Positions 20,112-29,546 are shown, numbered from the stretch's first letter. The stretch: DNA of 64,000 bases from DATBVX01 sp963696675 (GCA_963696675.1 CAVOLM010000013.1:43941-107940); one strand, 5' to 3'. The notes: a model not told the origin generated them from the sequence alone. Program-made: numbers and translations.

Positions 20112-21782
20112 ATGCGCGCATTCTTTTTCTCTGTGTGTCTGTTGATGAGCAGCACGGTGTGCGCGACTGAGTTGGTATTCCCGGCGGCGCAGCTCGATGC
20201 GATGGCGAGGCGGTTCGTCCCAGTGGACGTCAAGGTCGACGTTTCGAGTCTGCCCGCGAACGAAAAGCTCGCGCTGCGCAGGATGATCGAGGCGGCACGG
20301 CTGTTCGATCCGCTGTTCATGCGCCAGGTGTCGGCCATCGGCCCCAGCACGCTGTTGTTGCTCCTGAATGACGCATCGCCGCTCGGGCAGTCGCGCCTGC
20401 GCTACTTCATGATCAACAAGGGACCGTGGTCGGCGCTCGACGAGGATCGCCCTTCATCCCAAGCGTTGGTCCCAAGCCCAAGGGCGGAAATTTCTATCCG
20501 GGCGATGCCACGCGCGAGGAAGTGCAGGCGTGGATGGAGTCGTTGCCGGCGAAGGAGCGCGAGTCCGCGCAAGGGTTCTTCACCACGATTCGGCGTCTGC
20601 CATCAGGAGCGCTCACCGCCGTGCCCTACAGCGTCGAGTACCAGGGCGAGCTCACCGAGGCCGCGCGCCTGCTGCGCGAATCAGCGGCGGCCACGACGCA
20701 GCCGACGCTCAAGAGCTTCCTCGAGAAACGCGCGCCGCGCATTCCTCACCAACGACTACTACGACAGCGACATCGCCTGGATGGAGCTCGATGCATCGAT
20801 CGAGCCGACGATCGGTCCCTACGAGGTCTATGAAGATGAGTGGTTCAACTTCAAGGCGGCGTTCGAGGCCTTCATCCTGCTCACCGACACCGAGGCGACG
20901 GGACAACTGGCGCGATTCAGCCGCGAGCTGCAGGAACTCGAGGATCACCTGCCCATCGATGCGAAATTCCGCAATCCCAAGCTCGGCGGTTTCTCACCGA
21001 TCCGTGTCGCGGATGTCGTGTTCTCGTCTGGCGACGGCAACCACGGCGTGCAGACTGCCGCTTACAATCTGCCGAACGACGAACGCGTCGTCGCGCTCAA
21101 GGGCTCGAAGCGCGTAATGCTCAAGAATTTTCAGCACGCGAAATTCGACCACGTGCTGGTACCGATTTCCCAGCGCGTGCTCGCCGAGGACGACCAGGCG
21201 CTGGTCGCATTCGAGCCCTTCTTCACGCACATCCTCATGCACGAGCTGATGCATGGGCTCGGCCCGCAGACGATTCGCGTCGGCGGACGCGAGACGACGG
21301 TGCGCCAGGAGCTCAAGGAGCTCAACGGCACGCTCGAGGAAGCCAAGGCCGACATCTCGGGCCTGTGGGCGCTTCAGTATCTCGCGGACAAGGGCGTAGT
21401 GCCGAAGAGCCAGGAGCGCGCCTTCTACACGACCTTCCTCGCTTCAACGTTTCGCACTCTGCGCTTCGGCTTCACCGATTCGCACGCCAAGGGCATGGCG
21501 CTGCAGGTGAATACTCTCCTCGACCAGGGCGCTATTGCAGTGCAGCCCGACGGGACATTCCGGCTCAACTTCGCCAAGGCCCGAAAGGCCGTTGCAGCGC
21601 TGACTCGCCAGATCATGACCATCCAGGCGACCGGCGATTACGCGAAGGCCAAGGCGCTGCTCGAGCGCATGGTCGTGATCCGGCCCGAGGTGAAGCGCCT
21701 GCTCGATCGTCTCGCCGACGTTCCGGTGGACATCGCGCCACGGTTCGTGACGGCAGACGAGATCACCGCAGCACCTCCTTGA
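20112..21782 (+). CDS. M49-like putative zinc peptidase, exported, with two compensating frame breaks
   Basis: About 556 residues from the ATG at 20112, which has a GGAGG ribosome site and a signal peptide (MRAFFFSVCLLMSSTVCA). The zinc motif HELMH lies in HILMHELMHGLGPQ, and a Glu-containing partner motif ELNGTLEEAKADISGLWAL follows about 40 residues later. This pair and the surrounding sequence resemble bacterial dipeptidyl-peptidase-III-like (M49-related) proteins, though true DPP III has HExxxH. The first 112 codons and the part after about 20735 are in one frame. The segment between (PFIPSVGPKPKGGNFYPGD to LKSFLEKRA) is in the next frame, with breaks near 20450 (a short C-run) and 20735. 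Confidence 0.7.
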   Translation: MRAFFFSVCLLMSSTVCATELVFPAAQLDAMARRFVPVDVKVDVSSLPANEKLALRRMIEAARLFDPLFMRQVSAIGPSTLLLLLNDASPLGQSRLRYFMINKGPWSALDEDRPSSQALVPSPRAEISIRAMPRARKCRRGWSRCRRRSASPRKGSSPRFGVCHQERSPPCPTASSTRASSPRPRACCANQRRPRRSRRSRASSRNARRAFLTNDYYDSDIAWMELDASIEPTIGPYEVYEDEWFNFKAAFEAFILLTDTEATGQLARFSRELQELEDHLPIDAKFRNPKLGGFSPIRVADVVFSSGDGNHGVQTAAYNLPNDERVVALKGSKRVMLKNFQHAKFDHVLVPISQRVLAEDDQALVAFEPFFTHILMHELMHGLGPQTIRVGGRETTVRQELKELNGTLEEAKADISGLWALQYLADKGVVPKSQERAFYTTFLASTFRTLRFGFTDSHAKGMALQVNTLLDQGAIAVQPDGTFRLNFAKARKAVAALTRQIMTIQATGDYAKAKALLERMVVIRPEVKRLLDRLADVPVDIAPRFVTADEITAAPP

Positions 21783-21897
21783 CCTGAAACAGCAGGCTGC
21801 CGCTTTGGGTGTCGCCGCGAACCGGTCAGCCTCGAAAACGTGACTTTGCGCGGCGGCCGACGAAGAATGGCGCTGCAACCGCACGGATCCCGATCGT

Positions 21898-23532
21898 ATG
21901 GATGTGCCGCAATCACCCTCGCCAGGCGAGTTGGGCGTCGATGAGGCGCTCCGGGAGAGCGAGCAGCGCTACCGCGCCCTCGTGAATGCGTTGCCGCAGG
22001 CCATCCTCGTGCACGATGGCGTGCACTGCCTGTTCGCGAACCCGGCCGCGGTGCGACTCGTGGGCGCAGCGACGCTGGAAGAAGTCATTGACCGCCCGGT
22101 CCTTTCCTTCGCTCATCCGGACAACCTCAGTCTTCTGGAGGAGCGCACCCGCCGCATCATCACGGAGGGCGTGCCGGCGCCGCCCATCGAAGTGCAGGTG
22201 ATCCGCCAGGACGGCACGTTGGTGTGGGTCGAGGCAACCGGAGTGCGCGTGGATTTCGGCGGACGCCCCGCAGCGCAGACGCTGTTGCAGGACGTCACTG
22301 CGCGCCGCGAGCGCGCTGAGCGGGAGAAGGCGCTCACCGCGCCGCCTGCAAGCGCAATCGACGGTCCTGCTCCGGCTCGCCATCGATCCGCTACTGGCCT
22401 CGGGTGACTTCATCGCCGGGCTGCACCTCATCACGGAAAACGGGGCGCGCACGCTCGGCGTCAACAGCGCGAGCGTGTGGTTGTTCGACGAGGATCGGGC
22501 GACGCTGCGTTGCCTGGATCGCTACGACGCGGACTCTGGCAGGCACGTGCACGGCATCGATCTCACGGCCGGGAATTACCCGGAATATTTCGCGGCGCTG
22601 AACACCGATCGCGCGGTTCCCGTGTCCGACACCCACACTGATCCGCGCACGCGCTCGTTGCTGGACGACTATCTCGTCCCGTGGGACGTCGGCGCCCTGC
22701 TCGACTCGCCCGTGCGCCTGTCCGGAGGGCTGATCGGGGTTCTGTGCCTGGAACAACATGCACGCGGCCGGGCGTGGGAGCCGGACGAAATCGCATTTGC
22801 CGGCGGGCTTGCCGACCAGGTCGGTCACGCGTTCGCCAACGCGGAGGGCGCGCGCGCCGCCGAGGACATCCGCATCCTCGCCGGCAAACTGATGCAGTTG
22901 CAGGACGAGGAGCGACGCCGCATCGGGCGTGAGCTGCATGATTCGACCGGCCAGGTCCTCGCGGCGCTGGAAGCTGACGCTCGATCGCGCCGTCGCTGCC
23001 GCCGGGGTCGAAGGATCCAAAGGTGAGTCAGCTCCTGGCCGAATGCCTACAGCTCGCCCGCCAGTGCTCGCAGGAGATTCGCACCGCGGCCTACCTGTTG
23101 CACCCACCGTTGCTCGACGAGCTCGGGCTGCCGACCGCGCTGCGCTGGCTGGTTGATGGTTTCACTGCGCGCAGCAGCATCCCGGTGCAGCTCGAATTGC
23201 CCGCAACCAGCGCGCGACTGCAACCGGACCAGGAGCTGTCGCTGTTTCGGGTCGTGCAGGAGGCGCTCTCGAACATTCAGAAACACTCCGGCAGCAAGAT
23301 GGCGCGCGTGCGCCTGAAGACAGAGCCTGACCGCGTCTGCATCGAGGTGCGGGACTTCGGTCGCGGCCTCGCCGTGTCTGGAATGCTTGCGACCGCGCAG
23401 GCGACCGGCGTCGGTCTTGCCGGAATGCGCGAGCGCCTGCGCCAGTTGGGCGGTAACCTGACCATCGAGTCCGACTCCACCGGTACCTCGATTGTCGCGT
23501 CCGTGCCGCTCATGTCACCCGTAGTCGCGTGA
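21898..23532 (+). CDS. NarL-type sensor kinase (PAS-GAF-HisKA_3-HATPase), three frame breaks
   Basis: Cytoplasmic sensor kinase of about 545 residues without membrane helices. The order is a PAS domain (about 20-140; RYRALVNALPQAILVHDG and LFANPAAVRLVG), a GAF domain (about 165-330; SVWLFDEDRATLRCLDRYD to GVLCLEQHARGRAWEPDE), a HisKA_3 dimerisation segment with phospho-acceptor His in RRRIGRELHDSTGQVLAAL, and an ATPase domain (VVQEALSNIQKHSG, then VRDFGRGL, then GVGLAGMRERLRQLGG). The coding frame changes near 22338, 22970 (GG) and 23021 (AAAGG). Each join restores family sequence, for example KLTLDRAVAAAGVEGSK between the last two. The gene overlaps its response regulator by 4 bases. The signal is unknown. 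Confidence 0.82.
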
Positions 23533-24179
23533 AGAAGGCCTCGATTCTCATCGCCGACGATCATGAGCTCGTGCGACGCGGGCTTTGCGCCGTGGTCACC
23601 GAAGTCGACGGCTGGCATGTCGTGGCGGAGGCTGGCGACGGCAGAGCGGCGGTGGAGCTCGCGGTCCAGCACCAGCCCGACGTCGCCGTACTTGACCTCG
23701 CGATGCCAGAACAGAACGGCCTCGAGGCCACGCGCCGCATCGTTGCGGAAGCGGCGCACACACGCGTGCTGATCCTGACGGCGCACGAATCCGAACAGGT
23801 GGTGCGTGAAGTCCTCGATGCGGGTGCGCTTGGCTACCTTCTCAAGTCTGACGCCGGTCACGAGCTCGTCGCTGCCATCCAGGCGCTGCTTGACGGCAAG
23901 CCGTATTTCACCTCCAAGGTGGCGCGGCTGATCCTGAAGGGGTATCTCGGGTCTGGCAGCCTTTCTGCGGCAGGCATCGGCGGGAGCCTGTCCCCGCGGG
24001 AACGCGAGATCGTTCAGCTGCTGGCAGAAGGCAAGACCAACAAGGAAGTCGCCCGCCGACTCGGCATCACGGTCAAGACCGCTGAGACTCACCGCAACAA
24101 CATCATGCGCAAGATGGGGTTCGATTCGCTGGCGGACCTGGTCAGGTACGCCGTCCGCAACCGGATCATCGATGCCTGA
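23529..24179 (+). CDS. NarL/FixJ-family response regulator
   Basis: 216 residues, GTG start overlapping the kinase stop by 4 bases. The receiver domain (about 1-120) shows the acidic pocket ADDHE, the phospho-acceptor Asp in VAVLDLAMPEQNG, the Thr in LILTAHE and the Lys in YLLKSD. The LuxR-type helix-turn-helix (about 150-210) is LSPREREIVQLLAEGKTNKE followed by VARRLGITVKTAETHRNNIMRKMGF. It is probably the output partner of the PAS-GAF kinase. Its targets are not identifiable here. Confidence 0.95.
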   Translation: MKKASILIADDHELVRRGLCAVVTEVDGWHVVAEAGDGRAAVELAVQHQPDVAVLDLAMPEQNGLEATRRIVAEAAHTRVLILTAHESEQVVREVLDAGALGYLLKSDAGHELVAAIQALLDGKPYFTSKVARLILKGYLGSGSLSAAGIGGSLSPREREIVQLLAEGKTNKEVARRLGITVKTAETHRNNIMRKMGFDSLADLVRYAVRNRIIDA

Positions 24180-24243
24180 GGGTTCCCCTCACTCGCCTAC
24201 GTAGTCTTCCGTCCGCCGCTACGGGACTTCACGCATTCGCAAT

Positions 24244-25560
24244 GTGTGGCGGTGCAGCTACTGTCCGCCCGCGGTTCCCCTGTCACCGGTGTCACGGATG
24301 GCTCAAATGCGCGCGACATTCAAACTGATCTCTGCCTGTGATCTGACAACGCATAGTCGTCTGCACGGCGCCCGCGGGATCGCCGGCAGTGCGCACTCGA
24401 GTGGCCATGCCTCGACCGCCGTGCGCAAGGAGTCGCGTGCGGAGCGCGTATTCGCGGACGATCCCTGTCTGGATCAGCTCCTGCTCGAGTGGTATGGCAA
24501 CGAGAACGGCGATGGCATCGTGATCATTTCGCACGCCGGCACCGTCGCGCATGCCAATGATCGCTTTCGAAGTCTCTGGAAGGTCGGCCCGGAGACGCGC
24601 CTGAACGTCGAAGCGGATGTCTGGAATGCGGTGCTGCGCCTGGTCGACGAGCCACAGACCGTGCAGGACATGATCACGGCCTTCGGGCTCGATTCGGTGG
24701 CGGCCGCGAAATGGACCTGGAAGCTGACCAACGGACAACAGGTCGAGTGCCGCACCGCCCCGCTGACCGACGATGGCAGCTCACGCGAGAATCGCATCTG
24801 GTCGTTTCGCGAAATCAACGAAGGCGGACCGCGTGAGGACCAGGTGTTGCACGCGCAGCGCCTCGAAGCGGTCGGTACCGTTGCGTGCCAGCTCACGCAC
24901 GAGCTCAAGAACGCACTCGCTCCGATCATTGGCGCCGTCGAGCTGGCCCAGCTCACGCTGCCGGATGACCATCGCGCTCACAGTCACCTGAGCCAGATCA
25001 CGCGCGCGACCGCGCGGGCCGGCGATCTGGCGCAGAAGATCCTCAGTTTCGGCAAGAACGGCATCGAGCCGCGACAGCAGCATGACCTGGGAACCATCGT
25101 GCGCGAGTCCCTCGATCTGCTGACAGCCGCTTTGCCCCGCAATGTGGCGATTCAGACGCGTATCGAACCGGTCCCGCCGATCCTGGTCGCCGCACGTGAG
25201 ATCCAGCAGATCCTGATGAACCTGTGCATCAACGCGTGGCAGGCGATCGAGCCGGCCCCGGGCATCATCACGATCAGCGTGAGCGAGGATCGCGTGGAGC
25301 CCAAAGACGTGATCGCCTCCCCTGACCTCGTGCCGGGCAGCTATGTTCGGCTGTCAGTACGCGACAATGGTTGCGGCATGGACGAGGAAACGCTGCAGCA
25401 GATCTTCGAGCCGTTCTTTACCACCAAGGCATCCGACTCTGGTACCGGCCTTGGCCTCGCAGTGGTGCAGACGATTGCGGAATCGCACGGCGCGGCGATC
25501 TCGGTGGACAGCGCCCCTGGCCGCGGCACGGCGTTTCACGTCTGCTTTCGCGCTGTCTGA
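24244..25560 (+). CDS. NtrB-like PAS sensor histidine kinase
   Basis: Up to 438 residues, with a more likely start at the Met at 24298 or 24307, since the first 20 codons look non-coding. No membrane helix. A PAS-like region (about 85-190; GIVIISHAGTVAHANDRFRSLW) is followed by a HisKA domain with the phospho-acceptor His in QLTHELKNALAPIIGAVELA and an ATPase domain with the N-box LMNLCINAWQAIEPAPG, the G1 box VRDNGCGM, the F-box IFEPFFTTK and the G2 box GTGLGLAVVQTIAESHG. It closely follows the NarL-type pair but no receiver gene follows it, so it is an orphan kinase or cross-talks with the neighbouring regulator. Confidence 0.9.
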   Translation: MWRCSYCPPAVPLSPVSRMAQMRATFKLISACDLTTHSRLHGARGIAGSAHSSGHASTAVRKESRAERVFADDPCLDQLLLEWYGNENGDGIVIISHAGTVAHANDRFRSLWKVGPETRLNVEADVWNAVLRLVDEPQTVQDMITAFGLDSVAAAKWTWKLTNGQQVECRTAPLTDDGSSRENRIWSFREINEGGPREDQVLHAQRLEAVGTVACQLTHELKNALAPIIGAVELAQLTLPDDHRAHSHLSQITRATARAGDLAQKILSFGKNGIEPRQQHDLGTIVRESLDLLTAALPRNVAIQTRIEPVPPILVAAREIQQILMNLCINAWQAIEPAPGIITISVSEDRVEPKDVIASPDLVPGSYVRLSVRDNGCGMDEETLQQIFEPFFTTKASDSGTGLGLAVVQTIAESHGAAISVDSAPGRGTAFHVCFRAV

Positions 25561-25580
25561 CTGCCGGATCCGGCTGGTCG

Positions 25581-27083
25581 CTAGGCCAGTGCGAACAGGA
25601 TATCGACGAACGAGCGCACCGCGCCGTCCATGCCCGAGAGCTTCGGGTTCTTCGAGTCGATGAGGTAGTACTCATCCGGCGCATGGGCTCGCGCGCCGTG
25701 CCCGAGGCCGTGATGAGCCGCCGCGAGATTGAGCGGCGTGCCGGTGAACACATACCCGGGCCAGGAGCCCCCGCGTCGCGGCCACAGGATCGGGTCGATC
25801 CCCGCATTTCGATACACGGATTTCTGTGCCTGGATGATCCGTGAATTGGGGTCGGTCGTGGTTGGATCGTAGCCGCCAGTCGCGTTGACTTCGATGTCGC
25901 CGTAGCCGCGGCTCTTCAGATGCGCCTTGAGCTTAGCGACGGTGTCCTCGTAGGTCATGTCCGGCACCAGGCGCAGGTCCAGTTTCGCCGCGGCACGGTG
26001 CGGCAGGATTGTCATGCCACCAGGGCCGGTGTAACCGCCGACAAGGCCTTCGATGTTCACGGTGGGCCGGCTGCAGATATCTTCCAGCGCCTGTCGCCAG
26101 CTCGCATCGCGTGCCCAGTGCTGAACGCCGAGCGAGTTCTTGGTGGTCTGCTCTGCGATCCGTTGTGCGGCCACGTCGAGCATCTCCTTGTCCGCTGCGG
26201 AAATTGGTTTCACCCGGTCCAACAGGCCGTCGATTGCCGGATCGCCGTTGGTGTCGATCAGGGTATTGAGCGCCTGCACGAGATGCCACGCCGGGCTGTC
26301 GACGCGCGCGCGATTCGACGAATGAATGTCCTTCGCCGGTCCACGTCCCCACTTTTCACCGCTCGCTACGAGCTCGGCTTCGACCACCCCCTTGGCGCCA
26401 AGCGAGATCGTGATGCTCCCGTCGCGGTCCTGCGCAGCATCGGGCATCAGCATTGCGTCGCATTTCCCGAGCGCGGCGCGCACCGTCGGTGCAAGTACGA
26501 GCTGGCGAATATGCGGTGAGCCAATCTCCTCTTCGCCTTCCGCGACCAGTACCAGATTCACCGGTACCTTGCGCTTGGCACCGCGGATTGCATGCAGCGC
26601 GGCGAGGAAAGAAGATTCCGGGCCTTTCTGATTCACCGCGCCGCGACCCATCACCACCGTGCCAAGGTCGGGCATCTCGACCAGCCGGGCCTCCCACGGC
26701 GGCACCGACCATTCCTGTCCTTCGACCTGCTTCACGTCGTACATGAAGTAGATGCCGATGGTGCGCTTCGCGCCCGCATCCAACGTAGCGAAAATGCCCG
26801 GGTGCCTGTCGGTCGGCATCTTCTCTACGTGCTGAAACCCCGCATCGCGAAGCAAGCTCATCGTGAACTCGCAGCTTTCAGTCACCTTGTTGTCTTCGGC
26901 CGCGATGCCATAGTGGCGAATCCATTCCTGCAGTCGTGCGACGGCCTCCTGGTGCCGGCGCTCCACTTCCGTATAGATCGGCCCCAGCTTGCTAGCGGCG
27001 AAGGAGCGCTGCGCGAGCCATAGTGCGGCACTGGTTCCGGCGGCGCCCGCCACGAAATTGCGACGAGTGATGCTACTCACCAT
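25581..27083 (-). CDS. Tat-exported M20-family metallo-hydrolase with altered metal site
   Basis: 500 residues starting MVSSITRRNFVAGAAGTSAA, a twin-arginine signal. The fold is that of M20 dipeptidases. The conserved segments are IYFMYDVKQVEGQEW, GRGAVNQKGPE, VAEGEEEIGSP and, near the end, AAAHHGLGHGARAHAPDEYY with the final His. In active M20 enzymes the first segment reads GHYDV and the second GRGASDDKG. Here the His ligand is Met114 and the bridging Asp is Asn151, while the catalytic Glu pair is kept. The enzyme may use a different metal arrangement or a different reaction. The open frame extends upstream with implausible sequence. The Tat signal fixes the start. Likely co-transcribed with the upstream dehydrogenase (14-base gap). 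Confidence 0.82.
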   Translation of the reverse strand: MVSSITRRNFVAGAAGTSAALWLAQRSFAASKLGPIYTEVERRHQEAVARLQEWIRHYGIAAEDNKVTESCEFTMSLLRDAGFQHVEKMPTDRHPGIFATLDAGAKRTIGIYFMYDVKQVEGQEWSVPPWEARLVEMPDLGTVVMGRGAVNQKGPESSFLAALHAIRGAKRKVPVNLVLVAEGEEEIGSPHIRQLVLAPTVRAALGKCDAMLMPDAAQDRDGSITISLGAKGVVEAELVASGEKWGRGPAKDIHSSNRARVDSPAWHLVQALNTLIDTNGDPAIDGLLDRVKPISAADKEMLDVAAQRIAEQTTKNSLGVQHWARDASWRQALEDICSRPTVNIEGLVGGYTGPGGMTILPHRAAAKLDLRLVPDMTYEDTVAKLKAHLKSRGYGDIEVNATGGYDPTTTDPNSRIIQAQKSVYRNAGIDPILWPRRGGSWPGYVFTGTPLNLAAAHHGLGHGARAHAPDEYYLIDSKNPKLSGMDGAVRSFVDILFALA

Positions 27084-27097
27084 CGTTTGAGTTCCTG

Positions 27098-28150
27098 TCA
27101 GGTGGTACCCGCAACGTCGACCAGGAGTTTCACGCCGTCCTGGCGATGCAAGCGCTCGAAGCCATCGCGGATCAGTTGTGGGAAGGGGATCGTTTCGACC
27201 CAGCCGTCGGCGGGATACGCGCCGGCCGCCATCTCGGCAATCACGCTCGGGAAGGCACCACACGAAAGCGCCACACCCGTAATGCGCGCTTCCGACATCA
27301 GGATCTCCATCGGGTGAATCTGCAGCGGTTGCGTATGAATTGCGACCACGACGACGTTGCCGTCCACTGCCGTTGCGCGTAGCGCAGCCTGAAAGGCCGC
27401 GGGCACCCCAGCCGCGTCCACGGAAGCATCCACGCCGCGACCGCCAGTGAGATCGCGCAACGCGCAAACAATGTCAGTGTCGCGCGGGTCGAGCACCTGC
27501 TCGGCGCCGAGGGCGGAAACCACCGCGCGCCGCGCGGGCGACGGATCGATCATGATCACGCGCACACCGCGCCGAAGCAGCGTAAGCAGTACACCAATGC
27601 CGATCGGGCCTGCGCCATGAACGGCGACGATCTGTCCCGCCTGGACACGACAACGATTGACGGTGCTCCACGCGATCGCCATCGGCTCGATCAATGCACC
27701 CTGCGCTGGCGTGATGGCGCGAGGAAGTTTGTGTGCCATGGAGCGGCGCACGACGGTGAATTCAGACAAGCCGCCGCCGCCGCGGTTGTAGCCGTGAAAG
27801 GCCAGCAGGCCACAGTGGTTGTATTGCCCCGCACGGCAGAACAAGCAGTGTCCGCACGTCTCGACCGGCTCCACCGCGACCAGGTCGCCGATCTGCAGGT
27901 CCTCGACGCCATCGCCGCACTCAACGACGATGCCACTCAACTCATGGCCGAGAATGACTGGGTTCTTGACCCCGGTGAGCGGATGCGGGTCGCGCCGGGT
28001 GGTGATCGGACCATCGTAGTATTCGTGCAGATCGCTGCCGCAGATGCCGTTGTACTGCACATGCAGCTTGACGTCACCGACCCCCGGCGTCGGCTCGGGC
28101 ACATCTTCGAGCCGAAGGTCCTCTCTGCCATGGAATACTGCCGCACGCAT
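27098..28150 (-). CDS. Zinc-dependent alcohol dehydrogenase, 2,3-butanediol dehydrogenase-like
   Basis: 350 residues of the medium-chain dehydrogenase family. The catalytic zinc ligands are in NGICGSDLHEYYDG (Cys), GHELSG (His-Glu) and the later IEPMAIAW (Glu). The structural zinc site is ETCGHCLFCRAGQYNHC with four Cys. The NAD-binding motif is AVHGAGPIGIGVLLTLLRRG. The insertion YYDGPITTRRDPHPLTGVKNPVILGHE is characteristic of (R,R)-butanediol dehydrogenase-like members, which interconvert acetoin and butanediol. Other vicinal diols or polyols are possible. The start at 28150 (MRAAVFHGR) fits the family better than the Met nine codons upstream. It precedes the M20-family gene. Confidence 0.9.
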   Translation of the reverse strand: MRAAVFHGREDLRLEDVPEPTPGVGDVKLHVQYNGICGSDLHEYYDGPITTRRDPHPLTGVKNPVILGHELSGIVVECGDGVEDLQIGDLVAVEPVETCGHCLFCRAGQYNHCGLLAFHGYNRGGGGLSEFTVVRRSMAHKLPRAITPAQGALIEPMAIAWSTVNRCRVQAGQIVAVHGAGPIGIGVLLTLLRRGVRVIMIDPSPARRAVVSALGAEQVLDPRDTDIVCALRDLTGGRGVDASVDAAGVPAAFQAALRATAVDGNVVVVAIHTQPLQIHPMEILMSEARITGVALSCGAFPSVIAEMAAGAYPADGWVETIPFPQLIRDGFERLHRQDGVKLLVDVAGTT

Positions 28151-28204
28151 GCACGAATATTCGATGCCGCAGGGCAAAGAATCAACCCGTTCTGCTCCCG
28201 AAGG

Positions 28205-28552
28205 TCATCCGGGCGCGTCGGTGAAGAAGGCTGCCTGGTAGAGAACTTCCCCGAACCAGCGGTGAGTGATTCGCAACGTAAAACTGAAGCGGCCTTCCCG
28301 CTCTTCACGGTGTACCGCCTCGAGGCGACCCGGGCAGATGAACTCGGGCAGCCACACACGCGTGCCAAACAGCCGCAGGTAATAGCGCTCGCTCCGGAAG
28401 ACGAGTGCACGATCGACGACGTGGACCGTGAGGGTCATGCCGACGCCGCAACCGACGTACTCCTTGTCGAAATCCAGGTTCTGACGCGAGAAATTCGGCG
28501 ACGAGATCTGACGTTGAACGTCGTGGTTCAGAAGCTGTGCTCGTCGCCACGG
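28205..28552 (-). pseudogene. C-terminal remnant of a DUF4166 protein
   Basis: The frame after an in-frame stop at 28553-28555 encodes about 115 residues with the DUF4166 pattern: YVGCGVGMTLTVHVVDRALVFRSERY, then RLFGTRVWLPEFICPG, then EREGRFSFTLRITHRWFGEVLYQAAFF. The only ATG is at 28438, inside the domain, so either a rare start is used or the N-terminal part is lost or out of frame. DUF4166 usually follows an SDR domain or a complete N-terminal half, and there is no room for it before the membrane-protein gene that ends at 28573. Its position behind the GbsR-type regulator suggests the tail end of that operon. Confidence 0.5.
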
Positions 28553-28572
28553 TCAGGCACGCGTCTGCCGCT

Positions 28573-28950
28573 TTACCCCCGATTGGTTTCGAGCCATTCG
28601 CCGCGACTCCGCTCGGCCAGCCTGCTGCGCGGCTGCGCTCGCCCGATCTGCCGGCCCATGCCGCCGAGGGCCAGGAAAGCGCCCAGCACCGCGGTGGTCA
28701 GGGCAAGCCGCAGAGCCTGGATCAGCGGCGCTGTACCGTCATCGCTCATCGCCTGCACCAGCAATGTGACCAGCAATGGGCTCAGGTAGAGCATCACCGC
28801 GGTGAAGGTGGTCCAGAACCGGATCGCCTGGCCCCCTTCGCACAGGGAAGCCAGCATTACCTTGAGGGGCTGCCACAGGATCAACACGAGAATCGTGCTC
28901 AGGGTGAGGCATACGCCTAGTGCGGTGATAAAAAGCTGCAGAGCTGACAT
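28573..28950 (-). CDS. Small inner-membrane protein of unknown function
   Basis: 125 residues with three hydrophobic helices (about 5-30 LFITALGVCLTLSTILVLILW; 47-68 TTFTAVMLYLSPLLVTLLVQA; 78-98 LRLALTTAVLGAFLALGG) and a basic cytoplasmic tail (RQIGRAQPRSRLAERSRG). I do not recognise the family. It lies 20 bases downstream of the GbsR-type regulator on the same strand and is very likely under its autoregulated promoter, so a role in the same response is inferred. Confidence 0.7.
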   Translation of the reverse strand: MSALQLFITALGVCLTLSTILVLILWQPLKVMLASLCEGGQAIRFWTTFTAVMLYLSPLLVTLLVQAMSDDGTAPLIQALRLALTTAVLGAFLALGGMGRQIGRAQPRSRLAERSRGEWLETNRG

Positions 28951-28970
28951 GGCTTGTTCTCCCGTTGTTG

Positions 28971-29546
28971 TCAGTGTGATTGCCGGCGGCGTGCGGCGCG
29001 TCGATCCAGGAAGCGGACGATGCCGCTGCCGAGCTTCATGAGGGCCGTGACCTGGTGAGGCGGCAATGCCAGCATCTGCTCGTACCAGCGGGTCAATCGC
29101 TCGACGAACTCCAGCATCAGCGCCAGCCGGCGCGTCGCTTCAGCATCCACTGCCCTGTCACCCTCAGCCGCCGCGACGCAGTCGCGCAGCGCCGCGAGCG
29201 CCGGATCGAGCTCGCGTGCCTTGCGACCGGCGGCGATCCGGTTGACCATCGTCCAGAGGTCGATTTCCGCCTCGAAGTGATCGCGCCGATCGCCCAGCAC
29301 CGGGACGCGCCGGATCAATTGCCAGGCCAGCAGCTCACGCAGCGAGGTCGAGACGTTCGAGCGCGCCATTTCCAGCGTCGCGGCGATGGACTCCGCGGTC
29401 AGCGGGTGCGGCGCGACGTAGAGGAGCGCATGCACCTGGCTCACGGAACGGTTCACGCCCCAGCGATCGCCCATGTGGCCCCAATGCAGCACGAAGCGGC
29501 GTATGGGCTCGGCAAGCTCGACTGGCCTTTCAGTTATTTCTGTCAT
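28971..29546 (-). CDS. GbsR/MarR-family transcriptional regulator
   Basis: 191 residues starting MTEITERPVELAEP. The winged helix occupies about 20-95: the family opening RRFVLHWGHMGDRWGVNRSVSQVHALLYV, the recognition helix region LTAESIAATLEMARSNVSTSLREL, and a wing with VPVLGDRRDHFEAE. A C-terminal helical dimerisation region follows (about 110-185). GbsR-type members respond to small organic or osmotic effectors, and the effector here is unknown. The start codon sits inside a 20-bp perfect palindrome and about 8 bases from a near-consensus -10 element. This suggests a leaderless, self-repressed gene. It probably controls the membrane protein and DUF4166 remnant downstream. Confidence 0.9.
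   Translation of the reverse strand: MTEITERPVELAEPIRRFVLHWGHMGDRWGVNRSVSQVHALLYVAPHPLTAESIAATLEMARSNVSTSLRELLAWQLIRRVPVLGDRRDHFEAEIDLWTMVNRIAAGRKARELDPALAALRDCVAAAEGDRAVDAEATRRLALMLEFVERLTRWYEQMLALPPHQVTALMKLGSGIVRFLDRRAARRRQSH

Noticed and set aside
28438..28552. Complete small gene starting at the ATG at 28438
   Set aside because: Domain sequence continues upstream of that Met in the same frame, so the ATG is internal to the DUF4166 domain and not a convincing natural start.
27617..28789. 390-codon plus-strand open frame over the alcohol dehydrogenase gene
   Set aside because: Antisense shadow. The minus strand encodes a complete zinc dehydrogenase.
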